From positions 159,079 to 223,078 of the forward strand of contig JANLFN010000006.1 in NCBI GenBank assembly GCA_024655885.1: a DNA stretch of 64,000 nt. Reading direction: 5' to 3'. Under the pieces are notes generated by a model. The model did no database searches. It saw nothing but the letters and a program-made list of their open reading frames with translations, and was not told the origin of the DNA. This document shows positions 10,388-20,039 of the stretch, in pieces; positions within the stretch are counted from its first letter, which is position 1; each line of letters begins with the position of its first letter. Source of the DNA: Eubacteriales bacterium. Its GTDB lineage: Bacteria; Bacillota; Clostridia; Acetivibrionales; JANLFN01. The position numbers and the translations under genes were made by a program.

Positions 10388-10566
10388 TGCGTATTATTTT
10401 GTTTCTGTGTATCCGGTGTCTGGTTATTTCCTGTATTCGGGGCATTCTGCGTGGTATTCCGTTCAACACCTTCATTTTCATTTTCTAAAAGCTCAAAACC
10501 ATTTTCCTCATTTTTTGGTTCTTTATATATAAGCATGCTTCCTATCATTTTTAGTAATCCTGCCAT
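10369..10566 (-). pseudogene. Small hypothetical protein interrupted by the IS right end
   Basis: A 65-codon frame starting MAGLLKMIGSMLIY and continuing with a low-complexity N/T/Q/E-rich stretch. Its last few codons (TRLVQ) and stop come from the IS terminal repeat, so the native 3' end was displaced by the insertion. A weak purine-rich site precedes the ATG at 10566. I do not recognise the family. Confidence 0.45.
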
Positions 10567-11058
10567 CCCTTCACCGTCCTATGCAGAATAATCTATGGTA
10601 TAAATTATTTGCTCACCTTATCAATGTTATGCAATCAGAATTTTCGGGCAATGATATAAATGGGAACAGCAATGGGAAATAAGGTATTAACATTTAACAT
10701 AGATCTTAACAAGTAAGTAATTATTAACTATTAAACCAAGTAAGCTTCATAACACCAATAAAAATGGGACTTTGGGAACCAATAAATAATACTATCAGAT
10801 CATGTCCTGTTCTCCTTAATATTTTATAATCAAATCAATGGAGGTGTAAAAATATGAAATTTTCCGAATTTAACAAATATTAATAAAATTACCCCAAATT
10901 CAACATAGCCTTTAACGAATATTTATATCTGAGATTAGTGAAAACTCTGGCTTGTTAAAAGTAGTCACTATCATGTAGGTAATTTTAACTATATATGAAC
11001 CATCAAAATGGTTTATATAACAAAATCATAATTCATAATTTAAAGGAGGATGATTTTC
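10567..11058. other. AT-rich intergenic region upstream of the SLH gene
   Basis: No full gene is visible. A well-placed ribosome site (GGAGGTG) precedes a nine-codon frame (10854-10883, MKFSEFNKY then stop), which looks like a decayed gene start or a leader peptide. The ribosome site for the following gene is AAAGGAGG at 11042-11049. Confidence 0.4.
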
Positions 11059-12657
11059 ATGAGAAAGAGTATGAAAGTTTTATTAACTGTAATGGTTGTC
11101 CTAACACTGCTAACAACAAGCTTGTGTAGTGTTTATGCAAAACCTCGGGAGTCTGATGATGAGAGACAGTCAAGTAGATGGCAGCAACAACAGGGACAAC
11201 ATGGACAACAGGGACAATGGCAGCAGGGTGAAACGGACAATATAAATATATTTGAGGATGTAGATAAGGACTTTTGGGCGTATCAGGCAATATTAGACCT
11301 TACAAAACGTGGAATACTTAATGGATATTCCGATAAGACGTTTAAGCCGAACGCCAACGTAACAAGATCTGAGTTTGCTAAAATGCTCACAAAGACGTTA
11401 AATTTAACATCAACCGGTAATACACAGACATTCGCAGATGTCCCACCGTCAAGTTGGGAATATAATGCGGTTGAAGCTGCAAAGAACTATTTAACAGGGT
11501 ACCAGACAAGCAATGGTACATTATATTTCTATGGAAGTAGAAATGCAGTTCGTGAAGATATGGCGGTTGCATTGGTAAAAGCTCTCAATTTAACCGTAGA
11601 AAGCGATAATGGTCAGCTGCAGCAAATATATACAGATTATAATGCAATATCCCCCAATTTAAGGAATTATGTCTATACTGCTTATAAAGATGGCATAATG
11701 ATAGGATCAAATGGAATGTTTGCTCCACAGGGTAATTTAACAAGGGCACAAGCAGCTACTCTACTGGAGAGGGCATTGCAAAAAACTGAAAAAGTAACTG
11801 TCGATGACAGTGATAGCCAAAAAGTAGTCGTTGGCAATTCAAATACAGGCAGTACACTGGATACAGATGCCACATTGAGTAATTTGACAGTCAACGGAAC
11901 GACGGTTTCCGGTTTCGCTGCAAACATATTTACATATAATGTTGTATTGCCCGCAGGAACAACAGCAATTCCGACAGTTGCCGCTACTGTAAATGATACG
12001 GATAAGGCAGCTGCTACTATAGTTCAAGCTGCCGGTTTGCCTGGAACTGCAACAGTAATAGTAACAGCGCAGGATGGAATAACCCAAAAGATATACACTG
12101 TAAACTTCACTGTTTCAACAGTATTGGACACTGATGCGACATTGAGCAATTTAACAGTCAATGGAACTACGGTAGCCGGTTTTAATCCAGCCACATTGGC
12201 TTATAATGTAGTGTTGCCAGCAGGTACAACAGTAGTCCCTACAGTAGTGGCAACAGTAAATGACACAGGTAAGGCAACCGCGGTAATAACTCCGGCAGCA
12301 AGCTTGCCTGGCACAACTATTATACAAGTTACTGCACAAGACGGAACGACTAAAAAAATATATACCATTAACTTTACAGTTGCAGCATTAGATACGGATG
12401 CGACATTAAGCTCTTTGACAGTTAACGGAAGTATAATAGCCGGATTTAATGCAAATACGCTTACTTACAATGTAGTGTTGCCAATGGGGACAACTGCAGT
12501 CCCTACAGTGGCGGCTGCAGTAAATGACACCGGTAAAGCAACTGCTACTGTGATTCAGGCAACAGGTTTGCCTGGAACTGCAACAGTAGTCGTAACAGCA
12601 CAAGATAGAACAACCCAAAAGGTGTACACAATAAATTTCACAGTTTCTGCATCATAG
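11059..12657 (+). CDS. Secreted S-layer-homology protein with three cadherin-like beta-sandwich repeats
   Basis: The product has a signal peptide (about 27 residues ending SVYA), a short Q-rich linker, three SLH modules (about residues 57-250: FEDVDKDFWAYQAI, FADVPPSSWEYNAV and a third with APQGNLTRAQAATLLERAL) and three consecutive cadherin-like domains of about 89 residues, each starting LDTDATLS(N/S)LTVNG. SLH modules bind pyruvylated cell-wall polymer, so this is an exported surface protein. The ATG at 11050 abuts the GGAGG; the ATG at 11059 has nine-base spacing and is the better start. A strong terminator follows the stop. Confidence 0.9.
   Translation: MRKSMKVLLTVMVVLTLLTTSLCSVYAKPRESDDERQSSRWQQQQGQHGQQGQWQQGETDNINIFEDVDKDFWAYQAILDLTKRGILNGYSDKTFKPNANVTRSEFAKMLTKTLNLTSTGNTQTFADVPPSSWEYNAVEAAKNYLTGYQTSNGTLYFYGSRNAVREDMAVALVKALNLTVESDNGQLQQIYTDYNAISPNLRNYVYTAYKDGIMIGSNGMFAPQGNLTRAQAATLLERALQKTEKVTVDDSDSQKVVVGNSNTGSTLDTDATLSNLTVNGTTVSGFAANIFTYNVVLPAGTTAIPTVAATVNDTDKAAATIVQAAGLPGTATVIVTAQDGITQKIYTVNFTVSTVLDTDATLSNLTVNGTTVAGFNPATLAYNVVLPAGTTVVPTVVATVNDTGKATAVITPAASLPGTTIIQVTAQDGTTKKIYTINFTVAALDTDATLSSLTVNGSIIAGFNANTLTYNVVLPMGTTAVPTVAAAVNDTGKATATVIQATGLPGTATVVVTAQDRTTQKVYTINFTVSAS
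11857..12654 (+). repeat. Three in-frame tandem repeats of about 266 bp
   Basis: Units begin near 11857, 12124 and 12388 (lengths 267, 264 and 267 bp) and each encodes one cadherin-like domain. The DNA similarity between units is high enough to permit copy-number change by recombination. Confidence 0.85.
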
Positions 12658-12713
12658 GAACTTACTTTGCTACATCAATTATAAAGCATGATTTCATATA
12701 GACCAAATAAGTA

Positions 12714-12765
12714 GAATAAGAGCCAGGAAGGCCGGTATTAGAGGCCTCTGGCTCTTATTCTTTTG
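12714..12765 (+). terminator. Rho-independent terminator after the SLH gene
   Basis: A 13-bp perfect stem (GAATAAGAGCCAG at 12714-12726 with its complement at 12748-12760), extended by an inner AGGCC/GGCCT stem and followed by TTTTG. Confidence 0.9.
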
Positions 12766-12874
12766 TTCTAGTATTTTATTGGCAGTGTACATTATGGCTG
12801 CGATGCAATACCATTTTTACTTTTAAGTGCGCAACACTAAATATTAATGTTAAAATGAATTGTGAGGTTTAGCT

Positions 12875-13006
12875 ATGGAGTATATTAAGCTTAAGGTTCT
12901 ATTAAAAGATTTATACAGACGTTTCTTCAGGGATGAAATCGTTTCCATGGGGGCAGAGATATCCTTTTGCTTTCTATTTTCACTTTCCCCGTTCCTGATT
13001 TTTTAA
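12875..13006 (+). pseudogene. 5' remnant of a YihY/BrkB-family membrane protein
   Basis: Forty-three codons (MEYIKLKVLLKDLYRRFF...MGAEISFCFLFSLSPFLIF) match the N-terminus of YihY/UPF0761 proteins, in which a basic amphipathic start leads into the first membrane helix with SLFPFLIF. The frame then stops, whereas normal members have about 270-300 residues. A start codon is kept but the gene is truncated. Confidence 0.6.
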
Positions 13007-13110
13007 TGACATTTATATGTTCCAATACTTCGGGATGAGAAGTATTTTCTGGAAAGCGTGGAATTATTGGCCTGCCCCCGTTTGTTGTACCAAGTTATAA
13101 GTTAGAGTCT

Positions 13111-13407
13111 TTGCCCCTTGGCTATCCCCTGAATTCGTCGTCGTACGAGGATATGAGCAACTACTCCGCCGTGATCAGGCTGACGTACAAGGACACTCTT
13201 TTCCTGCTGACCGGCGATGCCCAGGCTGCCAGCGAGCAGGAAATGCTAGCGGGTGGTGCCAACCTGAAGGCAGATGTGCTCAAGGTCGGCCTTCATGGAT
13301 CACACACAAGTACCTATAATGCTTTTCTGATTGGCATCATGATTTATATAAAGAACCAGAAGCAGTTACTAAAAGAGGTAAAATCCGCGTCGTATACTAG
13401 CGAGTAA
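13111..13407 (+). pseudogene. Fragment of a ComEC-type metallo-beta-lactamase domain
   Basis: The central 60 residues (NYSAVIRLTYKDTLFLLTGD, then QEMLAGGANLKADVLKVGLHGS) match the C-terminal metallo-beta-lactamase domain of ComEC/Rec2-like proteins. The N-terminal part with the HxHxDH motif is absent and the 3' end runs into unrelated sequence after NAFL. The fragment is visibly more GC-rich than its surroundings, which suggests an outside origin. Not functional as it stands. Confidence 0.6.
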
Positions 13408-13800
13408 AATAGGGGTTCGACGACTGATCAGGTCAAAACCCAATCTCTGTTGGTGGAGGTTCAATCTCACCGAACCCCTGAAAAGAGAAAAAGCCTTGAA
13501 ATTCAGTTATATAAACTGTTCCAAGGCTTAAATTAGTTCCTAGTTGTCTTTAGTGAACAATATAGATGCATGATAAAATGAAGCCTATCAATAGCGCTGA
13601 AAGAGATTCAGTAATGTCTGGGAAATCCCTAATCATCTGGGGAAATAGACGAAAAGTCGAAAAATAATGAACTTTGTCAAAAAAACTTCTGTATTATAAG
13701 ATTTCTGTATTATAAGATTAAAGAAGGAGTATCGAAGAACTGCAAACCAAGTAGTTTTCGATACCCCTTCTTTCAGATTTTTTCGGCTATACTTTGGATA
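13408..13800. other. Intergenic stretch without a recognisable gene
   Basis: I see no convincing coding region. It holds a 9-bp inverted repeat (AGGGGTTCG near 13411 and CGAACCCCT near 13472), a tandem 16-bp duplication (TTCTGTATTATAAGAT twice, around 13687-13718) and the hairpin listed next. Confidence 0.5.
13720..13774 (-). terminator. Hairpin terminator downstream of the FAD-lipoprotein gene
   Basis: Arms AAAGAAGGAGTATCGAA (13720-13736) and TTCGATACCCCTTCTTT (13757-13773) pair almost fully. It lies 26 bp past the stop of the leftward gene. Confidence 0.7.
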
Positions 13801-15408
13801 CTATTTTCCTAAGGCATCGTCGGCTGCATAGGCTCCGCCAAGGCGTCCTGAAGTAAATGCATATCCGATGCCATCACCGTTACCGACGTAGGTATCACTG
13901 AATAATACACCTTCGGTATCTATTCCGACTGCATACAATCCTTTAATCGGAAGTTTTTTGGAATTCAGAACCTGGAAGTTTTTATTGACGTTTAATCCGC
14001 CAACAGATGCTAAATTGTTGATTTGAGCGTAAATAGCATAATACGGACCTGAACCATAGGGAACCAAGTATTTGGATGCTTTGCCGAAATCCGTATCTTT
14101 GCCGGTCTTGCAGGCCTGTTCATAATTATTGAATGTTTGAGTAAAGGTGGCTTCATCCATTCCCGCATTTTTGGCTAATTCTGCAAGTGTGTTTCCTTTA
14201 TATCCATCTCCGTTTGTGACCATGGAATCTAACACTTTATCTGCGTCGGTCCAGGGGTGATCTAATTTGAATTTATCCTTCCAAGAAAGATAGAATTCAG
14301 GAGGCATTGCCGGCAGCGAGGTAACTTTGATTCCACTCATACCTTGCTTCATCAAGGCATCAATTTGAGATTTTGATACAATTACCAAGTGAAATGGACC
14401 TTGGTAAACACTCGTATTTGCAGATGCATCCGGCACCATGACCGCAGATTCATCTCTAAACCTTGCTCCGGAAGGACTTACATTCATTAAGGTAGGAAGA
14501 TAAGTCAGCATTAAGGGGTAGCTGGCCTTGTCCGCACTATATTGGGCTTTTAGCTTATCCGTCGCTTTGGCTAGAGTCTGATGAAACATTTGGATACCAA
14601 AATTAATCGGTTTTTCAGCGCCGACAGCCCAAGCCATCTTCAAGCCTTCACCGACATTTTGGGGAAGACCTCCGAGTATCGGGTCAAACCCGGAAGCTTC
14701 TTTGACCATTTCCTTATCTCCTGCATAACCGCCTGTAGCAAGAATGACATTTTTTGCGGTGATATCGAGGATAGTGCCATCTTTCTTTTTCGCTTCGACA
14801 CCGATAACAGCACCATTAGCATCTGTCAGAAGTTTCGTGCCTGTGGTCTCGGTGAGGACTTGACCGCCGGTTTTTTCTACCGAATCAGCCAGCATTTTTT
14901 TCAAGTAGCCCTGGCGATCCCCATAGGCGGGAAGCACATGCATCTGTTCACCTGCAAAGTTAAGAAATGTTGTTGGATACCCTTTGCTGGTTAACCAGTC
15001 ATAGGTGTCTCCTGAATTTGTTATATATTGTCTTAGATCTGCAGCATTCACCCGCCAGTGGTTCAGAACGATCCAGTCGGAAATAATTTTCTCTTCGTCA
15101 ACCGTAACACCATTTTTAACAGCTACGCTGGAATTGATAAATTTACCGGCCCAGGATATATTGCTTGCTCCGCCGATGGTTGATGTTTTTTCAATAAGGA
15201 TTACCTTTGCACCCTTGTCTGCAGCCGCAACTGCTGCTGATACGCCGGAAGCCCCTGCTCCGACTACCGCAACATCTGCTTGCAGTTTCTCAGTCTTGGC
15301 AGTGGTGCTTGGAGGTGCCTTTTGAGTACACCCGATTAACATTGCAGGTATCAACAATACTCCAAGTAATATCGAGAGTATCATTTTGAGATAGGACTTC
15401 TTTTTCAT
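13801..15408 (-). CDS. FAD-dependent lipoprotein of the fumarate reductase/flavocytochrome c family
   Basis: A 535-residue protein with a lipoprotein signal (hydrophobic run ending LIGC, Cys27) followed by a Ser/Thr-rich linker and a dinucleotide-binding motif VAVVGAGASGVSAAVAAADKG. Further family marks are GGASNISWAGKF, ILATGGYAGD, the substrate-region GARFRDESA and the C-terminal GLYAVGIDTEGVLFSDTYVG. It lacks the FMN-binding and haem domains of some relatives. The family reduces enoates such as fumarate, urocanate or aryl acrylates; the acceptor here is unknown. As a lipoprotein it acts outside the cell and needs an electron donor not encoded nearby. It sits near an O-demethylase-type cluster, so an aromatic acrylate substrate is conceivable. 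Confidence 0.85.
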   Translation of the reverse strand: MKKKSYLKMILSILLGVLLIPAMLIGCTQKAPPSTTAKTEKLQADVAVVGAGASGVSAAVAAADKGAKVILIEKTSTIGGASNISWAGKFINSSVAVKNGVTVDEEKIISDWIVLNHWRVNAADLRQYITNSGDTYDWLTSKGYPTTFLNFAGEQMHVLPAYGDRQGYLKKMLADSVEKTGGQVLTETTGTKLLTDANGAVIGVEAKKKDGTILDITAKNVILATGGYAGDKEMVKEASGFDPILGGLPQNVGEGLKMAWAVGAEKPINFGIQMFHQTLAKATDKLKAQYSADKASYPLMLTYLPTLMNVSPSGARFRDESAVMVPDASANTSVYQGPFHLVIVSKSQIDALMKQGMSGIKVTSLPAMPPEFYLSWKDKFKLDHPWTDADKVLDSMVTNGDGYKGNTLAELAKNAGMDEATFTQTFNNYEQACKTGKDTDFGKASKYLVPYGSGPYYAIYAQINNLASVGGLNVNKNFQVLNSKKLPIKGLYAVGIDTEGVLFSDTYVGNGDGIGYAFTSGRLGGAYAADDALGK

Positions 15409-15554
15409 TTAACTTATCCCCCCATTTTTCTTTTATTATGTCCTTTTTTTTATTTTCTATCTATTATAATATAAAAACAAAAAAATAAAAAGTAGAAAAA
15501 AAGGCAGGCAAACCCTTTAAGAAAATAATAAACTTCGGTGTAGCACTAATAATT

Positions 15555-15578
15555 GTCATTGGGGACGGTTAGTGTGAA
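15555..15578. repeat. Copy of a dispersed GGGGACGGT repeat
   Basis: The core TTGGGGACGGTTAGTGTG also occurs in variant form at 16979-17008, 25574-25599 and 55290-55310. Each copy is next to transposase debris or a broken gene. Confidence 0.55.
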
Positions 15579-15660
15579 AACAAAATAAGCTGAGAAAAAG
15601 AAAAAATAAATAAGACCTGCTTGCCTTAGACAACAGGAAAGATTTAATATAGGGATTTCC

Positions 15661-15975
15661 ATGAAGAACTTTTCTGGATTTAACCTTTCCAGCACTTTCA
15701 TCGACTTTTTAGAAGAGCTTGAAGAAACGGGTGAAACCCAGAAGCTGACCACCGACCCTGAAGCAAGGGTCATGCAGAGTAAGGAAGGGTATCACTGCAG
15801 CTACAATGTACAGACCGCAGTTGATAAAGGCAGCCATTTGATTGCAGAAACAGAAATGCATTAAAGCAGGTGTTCTTCCTAACGAAACGGCAGGGTACGA
15901 CCAGATGCTTGAGGTTTCTGAAAAGTGGGACAAGAAATACCAGGCAGCTATGAAGATCTGGAAATCTAATTGGGA
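15661..15975 (+). pseudogene. Composite transposase remnant (IS1182-like and IS256-like pieces)
   Basis: The first part reads TDPEARVMQSKEGYHCSYNV followed by QTAVD, typical of IS1182/IS4-like transposases. In another frame the 3' part reads SEKWDKKYQAAMKIWKSNWD, typical of the C-terminal third of IS256 (Mutator) transposases. Both are short, frame-broken and lack complete catalytic triads. It looks like a nest of degraded elements abutting the 3' end of the next leftward gene. Confidence 0.6.
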
Positions 15976-15989
15976 TGTTATTTGCCCAT

Positions 15990-16250
15990 TCAGTTTATTC
16001 TCCTTAATGCTATCCTGTTTCGGATCTTAAGGATGATGTTTTCTTTCGATGTATGGAAAACCAGCAGATTATCTTTTGATTTTAGCAGTTCCCTGGTTGC
16101 ATCCTGCTCGCTTACAGGACCAATTATTGCAATATCATCAACATATTCAGCATCATTTTCTATATGCGATTTGAGAACTTCAAGTTTTACAAACTGATTC
16201 GGGTAAAGATTTCTCGCTTCCTCCTCCCATTTCATAACAAACAACTCCAT
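15990..16250 (-). CDS. Small hypothetical protein (86 aa)
   Basis: The product starts MELFVMKWEEEARNLYPNQF and continues with an alternating acidic/hydrophobic pattern (DDIAIIGPVSEQDATRELLK, then LLVFHTSKENIILKIRN). The N-terminal KWEE-YPNQFV pattern resembles small Clostridial proteins of unknown function that I have seen beside retropepsin-like genes, but no such partner is present here. Its C-terminus abuts transposase debris, so the last residues may not be native. Function unknown. Confidence 0.55.
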   Translation of the reverse strand: MELFVMKWEEEARNLYPNQFVKLEVLKSHIENDAEYVDDIAIIGPVSEQDATRELLKSKDNLLVFHTSKENIILKIRNRIALRRIN

Positions 16251-16350
16251 TCAAAATCTTTGTTTTTATTATACCACTTTGTAAAGCATAAAAAATATAT
16301 AAAAGAGTCGCCGTAGATGCACCTAATTGGTTTTGTGGCTAATGGGAAAT

Positions 16351-17022
16351 TCAACTACCACAACATTTTTTGTACTTTTTACCGCTTCCGCAGGGACAAG
16401 GACCATTCCTTCCCATTTTAATCTCTTTTCTTATTGCAAACTTACCTTCTCGCCATGCAATCTGGACACTTCCTAATTTTTCATGGTGTAACTGCTTCCA
16501 AATACTTATTGGTAAGTCTCCGTGTTCGAGTGTCGTTTCGCCGTCAATATTATAGTCCACAAAGCAAATAAATTTGTCATTATTAGGAAATAGTTCTTTA
16601 TTACCTCTTGCGTCATTTCTATATACGTTTATATAAAGAGCATCTGCATCCATGGTTCCATATTTGCGTGGTAGAGTAGGCGAAGGTACGTTTCGTACGG
16701 TTTTTAACCAGTCTACGCCTCTGTGGATTATTTCCAATATCTTTTCTTTTTCTGAAATGTCTCCAATAAACAAGTGGGCTTTTAATCTTTTTCTATCGGG
16801 TATACTTGCATCCTCAACATGGTTTACTTTATATTCTTTCTCCGTATGGTTAGGAAAACGGTAATTTTTAATTTCTTGCATATCAATTGGCTCTGTTGAA
16901 GCATCAAAAATAATGCAATCTCCTCTTTCTATCACACCTTTCATTACATTATCGAAAGGTCTAACCATGTCAAAGTAATGGTGCCCGAGGACCGTCCCCG
17001 TGCACCACCATTTCAAAAGCAT
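16351..17022 (-). CDS. SEC-C motif protein with altered N-terminus
   Basis: A frame of 223 codons ending in a SEC-C zinc-binding motif, [18 protein letters not shown], as found at the C-terminus of SecA and many uncharacterised proteins. The body (about residues 30-200) is not recognised. The first 20 or so codons are encoded by a GGGGACGGT-type repeat (16979-17008), so the native start was probably lost or displaced. The ATG at 16963 ([11 protein letters not shown]) is a possible internal start, and the gene may be a 5'-truncated relic. No function can be assigned beyond likely zinc binding by the C-terminal cysteines. Confidence 0.55.
   Translation of the reverse strand: MLLKWWCTGTVLGHHYFDMVRPFDNVMKGVIERGDCIIFDASTEPIDMQEIKNYRFPNHTEKEYKVNHVEDASIPDRKRLKAHLFIGDISEKEKILEIIHRGVDWLKTVRNVPSPTLPRKYGTMDADALYINVYRNDARGNKELFPNNDKFICFVDYNIDGETTLEHGDLPISIWKQLHHEKLGSVQIAWREGKFAIRKEIKMGRNGPCPCGSGKKYKKCCGS
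16979..17008. repeat. GGGGACGGT-type dispersed repeat
   Basis: It forms an imperfect palindrome (TGGTGCCCGAGGACCGTCCC ... GTGCACCACC). It marks the boundary between the SEC-C gene and the MFS gene. Confidence 0.55.
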
Positions 17023-17033
17023 AAGTCTTCCTT

Positions 17034-18209
17034 TTAAGCTGCCGGCGGGGGTACAGTCTTTGCGGGCCCCTTAAGTTTATATACACCCAATAGTACTGCT
17101 ATAACGAAATAGCACACCATGGAGATAGTGATATGGAACCTTACGTCAGTATTGCCGGTTACCTGAATTAAAGCGCCTATATAGAATGTGGATATGAAAC
17201 CACCTACATTGATGGCAACCATCACAGCTGAAATAGCTTTTGCCGTGGCTGCAGGGGGAACCATAGCACCCACATCCATCATAAAGGCGGGCATGACAAG
17301 GCTGAAAGCAATTCCAATGATGACTGCTCCTACGGTTAAAATCAGCAGGGTTTTAGCATAGATTACAACAATCAACCCCAGTACAGCTACTACCAATGAA
17401 ACTGGAATGACGAGCTTTTTCAAAATCTTCACGATTGTACCGAAGACGGCCCCAGCGGCCATTCCTCCTACGGTCCACAGGGAGAGCACGGCTCCTGCAG
17501 CTGCCGCGTTGCCAAGGTTGCCGTCGACGATAATGGTGGACATGTTAAGCAGCAACGGGTACATAAGCATCATCAGCAAACCAAACACTGCGGATAAGCC
17601 ATACACTCCAAGGGGCATTTTGACTTTTTCACCGCCTTGCATCTGTTCTTCTTTTGGTGGCTCGGGGAGCCAAATAAGTACGATAAAGAAAGCGAGTGCG
17701 CCAAAGAGGAAGACAAAGAAAGTGAGAGCCCAGTTTATGGCGCAGAGAATACCTGCCACCATCTGCATCACGATACCGCCCACATTCATTATAACTGTTC
17801 CTAAACCCATCATGCCCGGAACTTTCGGTCCATCAATAAGCTTGAAGATCAAAGCATTAGCAATAGGAGACGCTAAACCCATGGCTATGCCAAAACCGGC
17901 CCTGGCAACAAGGATGGCTGTAAAGTCCCGGAAGAAATAAGGCGCTATTCCAAATACGGTAAACAGCACCATGCTCATAAGAGTCATCATCCTGTATGAA
18001 ACTTTTGTCCCCAGAAGAGCTCCGGATACGATAGTAGCCGGAATTATAAACAAAGAGGGAAGGGTGGTAACCAGTGCAATCGTAGTAAAAGGGATATTCG
18101 GGAAAGCCTTTGCGATATCTGCCAGGGCTGGAGTGACAGCACCAATACCCATTGACATAAAGAACAGTGTCATTATAGCAATTGCTGTGGTAGTCTTGTT
18201 ACTCTTCAT
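17034..18209 (-). CDS. MFS transporter linked to the corrinoid methyltransferase genes
   Basis: About 391 residues with twelve predicted hydrophobic helices. The first begins after [20 protein letters not shown] and the loop between helices 2 and 3 holds GTKVSYRMM. The family is major facilitator (symport or antiport of small solutes). Four ATGs lie close together; the one at 18209 has AAAGG at good distance, the one at 18218 does not. The gene is followed, 700 bp upstream on the same strand, by the URO-D/corrinoid protein pair. A decayed copy of its 3' end travels with a decayed copy of that pair at 21.05 kb, which supports one functional cassette. Substrate unknown; uptake of a methoxylated aromatic compound is inference. 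Confidence 0.8.
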   Translation of the reverse strand: MKSNKTTTAIAIMTLFFMSMGIGAVTPALADIAKAFPNIPFTTIALVTTLPSLFIIPATIVSGALLGTKVSYRMMTLMSMVLFTVFGIAPYFFRDFTAILVARAGFGIAMGLASPIANALIFKLIDGPKVPGMMGLGTVIMNVGGIVMQMVAGILCAINWALTFFVFLFGALAFFIVLIWLPEPPKEEQMQGGEKVKMPLGVYGLSAVFGLLMMLMYPLLLNMSTIIVDGNLGNAAAAGAVLSLWTVGGMAAGAVFGTIVKILKKLVIPVSLVVAVLGLIVVIYAKTLLILTVGAVIIGIAFSLVMPAFMMDVGAMVPPAATAKAISAVMVAINVGGFISTFYIGALIQVTGNTDVRFHITISMVCYFVIAVLLGVYKLKGPAKTVPPPAA

Positions 18210-18224
18210 TATCATCATCCTTTC

Positions 18225-18916
18225 AAATATTGAATTTTTGATTTATATGATTTGCGATAAACCTTTTACAATCTATTTTTGGGTGCCCCGTAACAGAATT
18301 CGGTTTTAGAAGCGGAGTACCACAATTATTGCAGTGTTTTTCAACATTTTGAATACACTGGAATTTTGTTATGTTAAAAAGCACTAGCTATCGCAAATCA
18401 TAAGCAGGGATTCCTATGTTGCGAAAAGTACCTATTCATCTGGACAAAAAAGAGGATTCAACTGTTTTTACTATGTAAATTCTTTTTCACAATATATCTA
18501 CACAGAAAAACAATAAAGCCTGGGAATCGGCAAAATCATAACAATGATGAGAGCTTATGGTGTCCACTAAACCCATGAGTTTCAGAGTAGTTTACAAAGG
18601 GATCTTGATGTTTTCATACCTTCAATGGTGAATCCCAAAGCATCCAACAGCTGGAATTCAGTGATACGCTTGGGGTTTCTCCATGGTGTGTTTTAAATTT
18701 CTATTTTTCAATTATTCCCAAAATAACTGCTTTGATATTCTCCAACTGGGCATTGGGTAGAGCAGATGTAATAATTACATCTGCTCTTGGAATTTATGTT
18801 GGATAATTCGCTGTTACTTTGCTTTATTCAATTGTATTATGCTTATTGTCTTATACTTACTCGGTCCATCTTAGCAAATCAGAAATGCTGCCTGTTGAAA
18901 CATCGTAAAATCTCTG
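18225..18916. other. Long intergenic region with a perfect inverted repeat
   Basis: No intact gene. At 18759-18787 there is a 14-bp perfect inverted repeat (AGAGCAGATGTAAT, one base, then its complement) without a T-run. The minus strand around 18600-18700 has a short protein-like stretch (PKRITEFQLLDALGFTIEG) that I could not assign and that has no start. Confidence 0.45.
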
Positions 18917-20035
18917 CTATCTTCCTATGGTTGCGTCAACAATGACTTTGAGGTTTTCCGGTCTGGGATTCGGCGGTATTGAGCATCCCGTAGACATGAT
19001 GAAGCCTGTAGGGCCGATTTCCTCGCACAGTCTCCGCACATATTTGTAAACCTCATCCGGCGTGCCCAGAGAGATCATTGCTGGCGGGACATCTCCGGTG
19101 ATGCACATGTTATCGCCGAGGATTTCCTTAATCTTGAAGATATTGGTCAGACTATCCGGGTCAAAAATGGTGGTAGCTTTGGGGAAGTCAAGGAAATAGG
19201 TCAACCTTTCATCCCAGTTCGCATCAACATGGAAGAACACCTTTGCCCCTTCGCCTTCTTCAATAATGATGTCTGCAAGCCTCTTAAAGTATGGCCAATC
19301 AAATTTTTCAAACATCTTCTTCGATATGAAATCACCGCCGGCACGGGAGTTGCCGTGGAAATGTGTAAGGCCCGGTACAGCTTTCATTGCCTGTCTCAGG
19401 CTGTCCTCAGCTTCTTTCTCCATGACATCCATCGCAGCCAGGACCTTATCCGGCATCCGGTGCAGATCCCTCATGAACTTACTGATGGAACGCGCTGCAG
19501 TGAGAGTCTCATATGGTGGGATAACCATGCCCCCACCCTGGGTGTTTACAAGGCCTATCTCTTTAGCCTTATTTGCGGCATAGGTCATTTCTTCCATATT
19601 CGGCGCCAGTTGTTCCGGCGTATAGCCGATCCTGTTGTATAATATGTCATTGGTGACATAAGCCCAACCTTTATCTACAATTGTGTCATAATCCTCTTCT
19701 GTCATATAGCCCACTTCCTCCAGCTGCCAGATGGCATCATCGGGAAGATCGATTCCGGGCTGCTTAACCTTGCAAAGCCAGAAGGCTCCAAAGAAAGCAC
19801 CTCCATTTTGAACACTTCCACCGTCGATATCTGGAAGCTCCTGGTATGCCTTTGCTACCGTGTCTATTGCCCATAACGGCCTGCGGACAAAATCCGCCAT
19901 GACTGCATTGGGGTCACCATACTTGATCAATCCCGGGCCCAATAACACAATGGGAATCCTGTCCGGCTTCTCCATATTCATAGCTTTTTTGATTCTATCA
20001 TAGCGTTCATTGTATAGTTCCTGAACTGTTTTCAT
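18917..20035 (-). CDS. Uroporphyrinogen-decarboxylase-fold methyltransferase (methyl donor:corrinoid protein type)
   Basis: A 372-residue protein of the URO-D superfamily, where methyltransferases such as MtaA/MtbA and the O-demethylase component MtvB belong. Likely zinc/substrate residues are in FFHVDANWD, MCITGDVPPA and STGCSIPPNPRPENLK. It begins four bases after the corrinoid-protein gene, so the two are cotranscribed and form a methyl-transfer pair: this enzyme would move a methyl group from a substrate to the bound Co(I) corrinoid, or from it to a thiol or folate. The adjacent MFS carrier and two PucR-type regulators fit an inducible O-demethylation pathway for aryl methyl ethers. Substrate is inference. 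A frame-broken second copy lies at 21.1-21.7 kb. Confidence 0.85.
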   Translation of the reverse strand: MKTVQELYNERYDRIKKAMNMEKPDRIPIVLLGPGLIKYGDPNAVMADFVRRPLWAIDTVAKAYQELPDIDGGSVQNGGAFFGAFWLCKVKQPGIDLPDDAIWQLEEVGYMTEEDYDTIVDKGWAYVTNDILYNRIGYTPEQLAPNMEEMTYAANKAKEIGLVNTQGGGMVIPPYETLTAARSISKFMRDLHRMPDKVLAAMDVMEKEAEDSLRQAMKAVPGLTHFHGNSRAGGDFISKKMFEKFDWPYFKRLADIIIEEGEGAKVFFHVDANWDERLTYFLDFPKATTIFDPDSLTNIFKIKEILGDNMCITGDVPPAMISLGTPDEVYKYVRRLCEEIGPTGFIMSTGCSIPPNPRPENLKVIVDATIGR

Positions 20036-20039
20036 TCAA

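Noticed and set aside
11857..12654. CRISPR-like or satellite repeat
   Set aside because: The repeats are in frame, about 266 bp long and encode a known type of surface domain.
13408..13485. tRNA-like fold with AGGGGTTCG/CGAACCCCT arms and a GGTTCAATC loop
   Set aside because: The acceptor-like stem is good, but the T-arm does not give a 5-bp stem with 7-base loop and no anticodon arm of normal size can be drawn.
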